A stretch of DNA of 15,830 nucleotides, taken from contig CAZFVV010000118.1 in assembly GCA_964522165.1 (NCBI GenBank), forward strand, positions 1 to 15,830, written 5' to 3'. Below are positions 13,164-15,830 of the stretch, piece after piece. The notes under the pieces are model-generated. The model did not search any database and had not been told where the DNA came from. It saw only the letters and a list, made by a program, of their open reading frames with translations. Each line of letters starts with the position of its first letter. The stretch's first letter is position 1. Source of the DNA: JABWBP01 sp964522165 (lineage in GTDB: Bacteria; Calditrichota; Calditrichia; RBG-13-44-9; J075). The position numbers were made by a program, and so were the translations under genes.

Positions 13164-13290
13164 CACACGGATAACACCGATGACGCGGATTTACACAGTT
13201 TTTTTTAACAATATTCTTCAATTTATCCGCGAATATCCGTGCCATCCGCAGCTTGCCCCGGAAGGCCGGGGTCATCCGTGTTCTATTTTT
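13164..13290. repeat. ATCCGTG-word inverted repeat between lipoprotein genes
   Basis: The left side reads CACACGGATAACACCGATGA and CGCGGAT (13184-13190); the right side reads ATCCGCG (13225-13231), TATCCGTGCCAT and TCATCCGTGTTC. The two halves are degraded complements separated by an A/T-rich loop. Sequences made of CACGGAT/ATCCGTG words are found between genes in many environmental bacterial genomes; here they fill most of a 235-bp gap. Confidence 0.65.
13256..13271. repeat. CCCCGG-AAGG-CCGGGG hairpin inside the ATCCGTG repeat
   Basis: A perfect six-pair G/C stem with a four-base loop sits between two CATCCG copies (13243-13248 and 13273-13278). The arrangement looks like a small insertion that duplicated or was framed by the CATCCG word. 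Confidence 0.6.
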
Positions 13291-13338
13291 TAACAGTAAA
13301 CAGTTGCAAAGGATTTTTCAAACACGTTCTAAGGGTAA

Positions 13339-13344
13339 AAGGAG
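13339..13344 (+). promoter_or_regulatory. Ribosome binding site that chooses ATG 13352
   Basis: AAGGAG is one base from the ATG at 13346 but seven bases from the in-phase ATG at 13352. Normal spacing therefore favours 13352 as the true start. Confidence 0.7.
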
Positions 13345-13351
13345 CATGGCC

Positions 13352-13924
13352 ATGAAACAAAGCAAATTTATCCCCGGCCTGATCATTCTTCTCCTTGCCC
13401 TCGCCGCGCCCGGCTGCAAAGAGTCCGGCAGCGGCAGTATCGAAAATGGAGAGGAATCTTCCGGAAATCTGTTGCTCAATCCTTCTTTCGAGAGCAACGG
13501 CGCTCCCTCGCTGGAGCATTGGAGCGTGCAGGATACTTCCCGGGTACGCTTTTCCCCGGACGTTCCTCCCGGCGGCGGTTCCTATTCAGTAGCTATTGCC
13601 GTGGATTGGGCGCCCCCTGCTTTTGTGCGCACTGCCGTTGCAGCGCCGGCAGGCGCCCATCGCTACCGCCTTTCCTGGTGGGGAAAGAGCGAGCAAATCG
13701 CCGGGGCCGCTTACCTGGGGATTCAAAAGCCGGACACTCTGATTCTGTTCTACCCTCATGGCGGGCTTACGATCGATTCTACCTGGACAGAATATTCTTT
13801 ACTGGATACTATCGCCACCGAAACGGGCGATAAGCTGGTGATTACTCTTTCCGGGGGTATATCTCAATGGTCTGGCGGCAAAACTTACTATGACCTTTGC
13901 AGCCTGGAAATTCTGTATCCATAA
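13352..13924 (+). CDS. Probable lipoprotein with a carbohydrate-binding-module-like beta-sandwich
   Basis: The 190-residue protein has an N-terminal signal ending at a cysteine (FIPGLIILLLALAAPGC), so it is probably a lipoprotein, with Pro at the -2 position a weak point of the lipobox. A Gly/Ser/Glu-rich linker leads to NLLLNPSFESNGAPSLEHWS, the opening typical of CBM4/9-type galactose-binding-like sandwiches. Strands follow in SYSVAIAVDW, HRYRLSWWGKSE and WTEYSLLDTI, closing with YYDLCSLEILYP. Such domains bind glycans or act as passive surface adhesins, so the ligand is open. It stands 14 bases before the histidine kinase start and could be cotranscribed with it. Confidence 0.78.
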   Translation: MKQSKFIPGLIILLLALAAPGCKESGSGSIENGEESSGNLLLNPSFESNGAPSLEHWSVQDTSRVRFSPDVPPGGGSYSVAIAVDWAPPAFVRTAVAAPAGAHRYRLSWWGKSEQIAGAAYLGIQKPDTLILFYPHGGLTIDSTWTEYSLLDTIATETGDKLVITLSGGISQWSGGKTYYDLCSLEILYP

Positions 13925-13938
13925 CAGCACCGGAAACC

Positions 13939-15330
13939 GTGTCGATCAAAACCAAAATCATTCTCACCTTCAGCGTGTTGATGGCCGCGCTGGTGCTGAT
14001 CATGTCCCGGGTCGGTTACTACTCGGTGCGGGAAATCTATTTAGACCAGCTTTCCGAGCAGACCGGCCGCCTGGCGCGATTGATCGCCGGGGAGCTGAAC
14101 CCCAAATACCTCTCCTTCCTGGAGAGCGGCGGGGGGGACAGCCTGGCGGCAGCCTATTATTCGGAGACCTTGAAAGCCCGGGCAAAGAACATCCTGCTGG
14201 CCGACGCTTTTATTTTCAACCGGGATTTTGAAGTGCTGGCGCGGATCGCTGCCGGGAGCGCCGCGCCCGGCAGCGATCCGCGGCTGCGGCTCAACCGCAG
14301 CGAGATTCATGGGCTGCAAACGGGGGAATCGGCCGCCTCGCTGCCCTTCAAAGGCGGCGACGGAGAGTGGTATTTGTGGGGATTTTACCGCTTAGACGAC
14401 GCCCACTGGTTAGGCATTCAGGAGAGCGCCGCCCGGCTGGCCAAAGTCGAGGCGCTTTCGCGAACTTTTTGGGGGATCGGCATCGCCGGGCTGCTGGTTA
14501 CGATTTTCTGCGGCTGGCTGCTGGCGCGCGCCATTGCCCGGCCGGTGGAGCGGCTGGTGCAGTTCAGCCAATTGTTGGGCAAGGGGAATTTTTCCGCCCC
14601 GCTGCAGCAGGGCATCCGCGGGGAGTTAGCCGTCCTGGCGAACGCGCTGGACAAGATGCGCGGCGGCCTGGCGCAGCATCACCGGGAAAAGGAGATGCTG
14701 CTGGCGCAGATCGCCCACGAAATCCGCAATCCCTTGGGCGGCATCGAGCTGCTGGCCGGGCTGGTGAAGGAGGATTTGCAGCGGCATCCGGGACGGCCGG
14801 GAACGGAGTACGTGGAGAAAATCCAGCAGGAAATCGGCGGGCTGAAGGCGCTCATCACCGCGTATTTGAATTTCAGCCGCCCGGCGGCGGCGCAGCCGGA
14901 GTGGATTGCAGTGCCGGCGATGGTGGAGGAAGTGCGCTCCTTTTGCCGCGCCGGGCTGCAAGAAAAGAAGCTTTCGCTTTCTTATACCGGGGAGGATGCG
15001 CAAATTCACTTCGACCGCCAGCACCTGCGGCAGATTTTGATCAACCTGGTTTCCAACTCCATCGAAGCGCAGGGCGAGGGCGGAAGTATCACCATTTCCG
15101 CCTGGCAAAACTGGCCGCGAACACTTGTGGCGGTCAGCGATGACGGGCCGGGCATCCCGCCGGAACACCGGGAGAGCATCTTCGAGCCCTTTTTCACCAC
15201 CCGCAGCAACGGAGCCGGGCTGGGACTGGCGATTTGCAAAAAGCTTTGCCGGGAGAACGGGGCGGAGATTTTCCTGGAAGATAAAGCCGGAAAAGGTTCT
15301 ACTTTTACCATCCGGAAATCCGTAAATTAG
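13939..15330 (+). CDS. Membrane sensor histidine kinase with HAMP domain
   Basis: The 463-residue protein is a two-component sensor. A first membrane span (about 7-24) and a second (about 178-196) frame a periplasmic sensor region of about 150 residues with no recognised domain. A HAMP linker follows (ARAIARPVERLVQFSQLLGK). The dimerisation helix carries the phospho-acceptor His260 in IAHEIRNPLGGIELL, and the ATPase domain has the N box INLVSNSIEAQG, the G1 box DDGPGIP, the F box FEPFFTT and the G2 box GAGLGLAICKKL, all intact. The type resembles NtrB/AtoS-like kinases. The start is a GTG at 13939; a TTG at 13897 is possible but lies inside the previous gene. The partner regulator begins at 15778, with an orphan T9SS tail between them. 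Confidence 0.93.
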   Translation: MSIKTKIILTFSVLMAALVLIMSRVGYYSVREIYLDQLSEQTGRLARLIAGELNPKYLSFLESGGGDSLAAAYYSETLKARAKNILLADAFIFNRDFEVLARIAAGSAAPGSDPRLRLNRSEIHGLQTGESAASLPFKGGDGEWYLWGFYRLDDAHWLGIQESAARLAKVEALSRTFWGIGIAGLLVTIFCGWLLARAIARPVERLVQFSQLLGKGNFSAPLQQGIRGELAVLANALDKMRGGLAQHHREKEMLLAQIAHEIRNPLGGIELLAGLVKEDLQRHPGRPGTEYVEKIQQEIGGLKALITAYLNFSRPAAAQPEWIAVPAMVEEVRSFCRAGLQEKKLSLSYTGEDAQIHFDRQHLRQILINLVSNSIEAQGEGGSITISAWQNWPRTLVAVSDDGPGIPPEHRESIFEPFFTTRSNGAGLGLAICKKLCRENGAEIFLEDKAGKGSTFTIRKSVN

Positions 15331-15777
15331 GGGGTAAATATAAAACATTACGACCATCTTTTTGCAGTAACCGAAGGCGGGGTATTCCGCTCCGGCGATA
15401 ATGGCAATTCCTGGACGCCGATGGTGATTATCCTCCCCAACACCCTCGCCGACTTCGTGGTCGCAAATATCAATGGCGACCTGCCCGGTGAGCTTCCGGC
15501 GTCTTTTGTACTGGAACAAAATTATCCCAACCCGTTCAATCCCTCGACCCATATCGGGTTTCGGATTGCAGATTTCCCCGAAGGGGCAAGCGGATTTGTG
15601 GAATTGTCGATTTATGACCTCGCCGGCAGGCGGATCGAAACGCTTGTGAAGCGAGAGTTGCCCGCGGGCGCTCACCAGGTTCACTGGAACGCCGCGGGGC
15701 TGCCCAGCGGAGTATATTTGTATCGCTTGAAAGCCGGTGAATTCATAGAAACCCGAAAAATGATGCTGCTGCGTTAA
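15331..15777 (+). pseudogene. 5'-truncated T9SS cargo remnant (Asp-box repeat plus C-terminal sorting domain)
   Basis: The frame is open from the histidine kinase stop to TAA 15775-15777, but the first usable ATG is at 15421. Before it, HLFAVTEGGVFRSGDNGNSW is a typical BNR/Asp-box repeat of secreted sialidase-like propellers. After it, LPASFVLEQNYPNPFNPSTH, a GASGFVELSIYDLAGRRIET stretch, and GVYLYRLKAG...TRKMMLLR make a full type A sorting domain, the signal for export and surface attachment by the type IX system. There is no signal peptide and no space for one, so the domain cannot be exported as it stands; the 5' part of the gene is lost. It may instead be translated as a 118-residue protein from 15421. 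Confidence 0.75.
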
Positions 15778-15830
15778 ATGGAAGCTACCGCTAAAATCAT
15801 CATCGTCGAAGACAACCCCACCATGCGCCT
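15778..15830 (+). CDS. Response regulator, N-terminus only (cut by window end)
   Basis: The ATG at 15778 directly follows the TAA of the T9SS remnant and opens MEATAKIIIVEDNPTMR. The pattern of a hydrophobic strand IIIV followed by EDN matches the first strand and acidic pocket of receiver domains, whose phospho-accepting Asp would lie about 40 residues later, beyond the window. It is most likely the partner of the kinase at 13939-15330. Output domain unknown. Confidence 0.8.
   Translation, partial: MEATAKIIIVEDNPTMR

Noticed and set aside
14626..15684. 352-residue minus-strand frame across the kinase and T9SS tail
   Set aside because: All the kinase boxes lie on the plus strand in order; the minus frame spans two unrelated genes and has no motif.

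Overview
The window (about 57-58% G+C by eye) looks like chromosomal DNA from a bacterium of the FCB group (the Bacteroidota/Ignavibacteria/Calditrichota neighbourhood). The strongest sign is a type IX secretion (T9SS) C-terminal sorting domain with the QNYPNPFNPST signature at 15331-15777. Two Sec-exported outer-membrane barrel candidates with Gln just after the expected signal cleavage site agree with this. Good Shine-Dalgarno sites precede most genes, which argues against a typical Bacteroidota member; a Calditrichota-like or KSB1-like lineage is my guess and cannot be settled from the sequence alone.

Layout. (1) 486-4587, plus strand: a tightly overlapped shikimate operon, aroF (DAHP synthase), aroB (dehydroquinate synthase), a fused aroD-aroE gene (dehydroquinase plus shikimate dehydrogenase) and aroK (shikimate kinase). 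Four proteins carry the first five steps, from PEP and erythrose-4-phosphate to shikimate-3-phosphate. (2) 4655-5170, minus: a DinB-family protein, followed by a decayed alpha/beta-hydrolase pseudogene (5240-5567). (3) 5868-6464, plus: a TetR-family regulator. (4) 8407 down to 6530, minus: an overlapped three-gene operon of a 62-residue protein, a HAD phosphatase of the beta-phosphoglucomutase type and a membrane-anchored M28 peptidase/glutaminyl-cyclase-like enzyme. (5) 8907-12402, plus: two exported beta-barrel-like proteins. (6) 12769-13924, plus: two probable lipoproteins. (7) 13939 to the end: a membrane histidine kinase, an orphan T9SS tail, and the first codons of a response regulator.

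The intergenic DNA is the most unusual part. It holds word-like low-complexity tracts and many inverted repeats. The best case is 12405-12624: a roughly 200-bp MITE-like element with near-perfect terminal inverted repeats, internal hairpins and an 11-bp direct repeat on both sides. It appears to have inserted into another palindromic repeat (12620-12695), whose outer stem recurs almost without a loop at 8611-8645. I see no phage, CRISPR, toxin-antitoxin or recognisable defence system, and no rRNA or tRNA gene.
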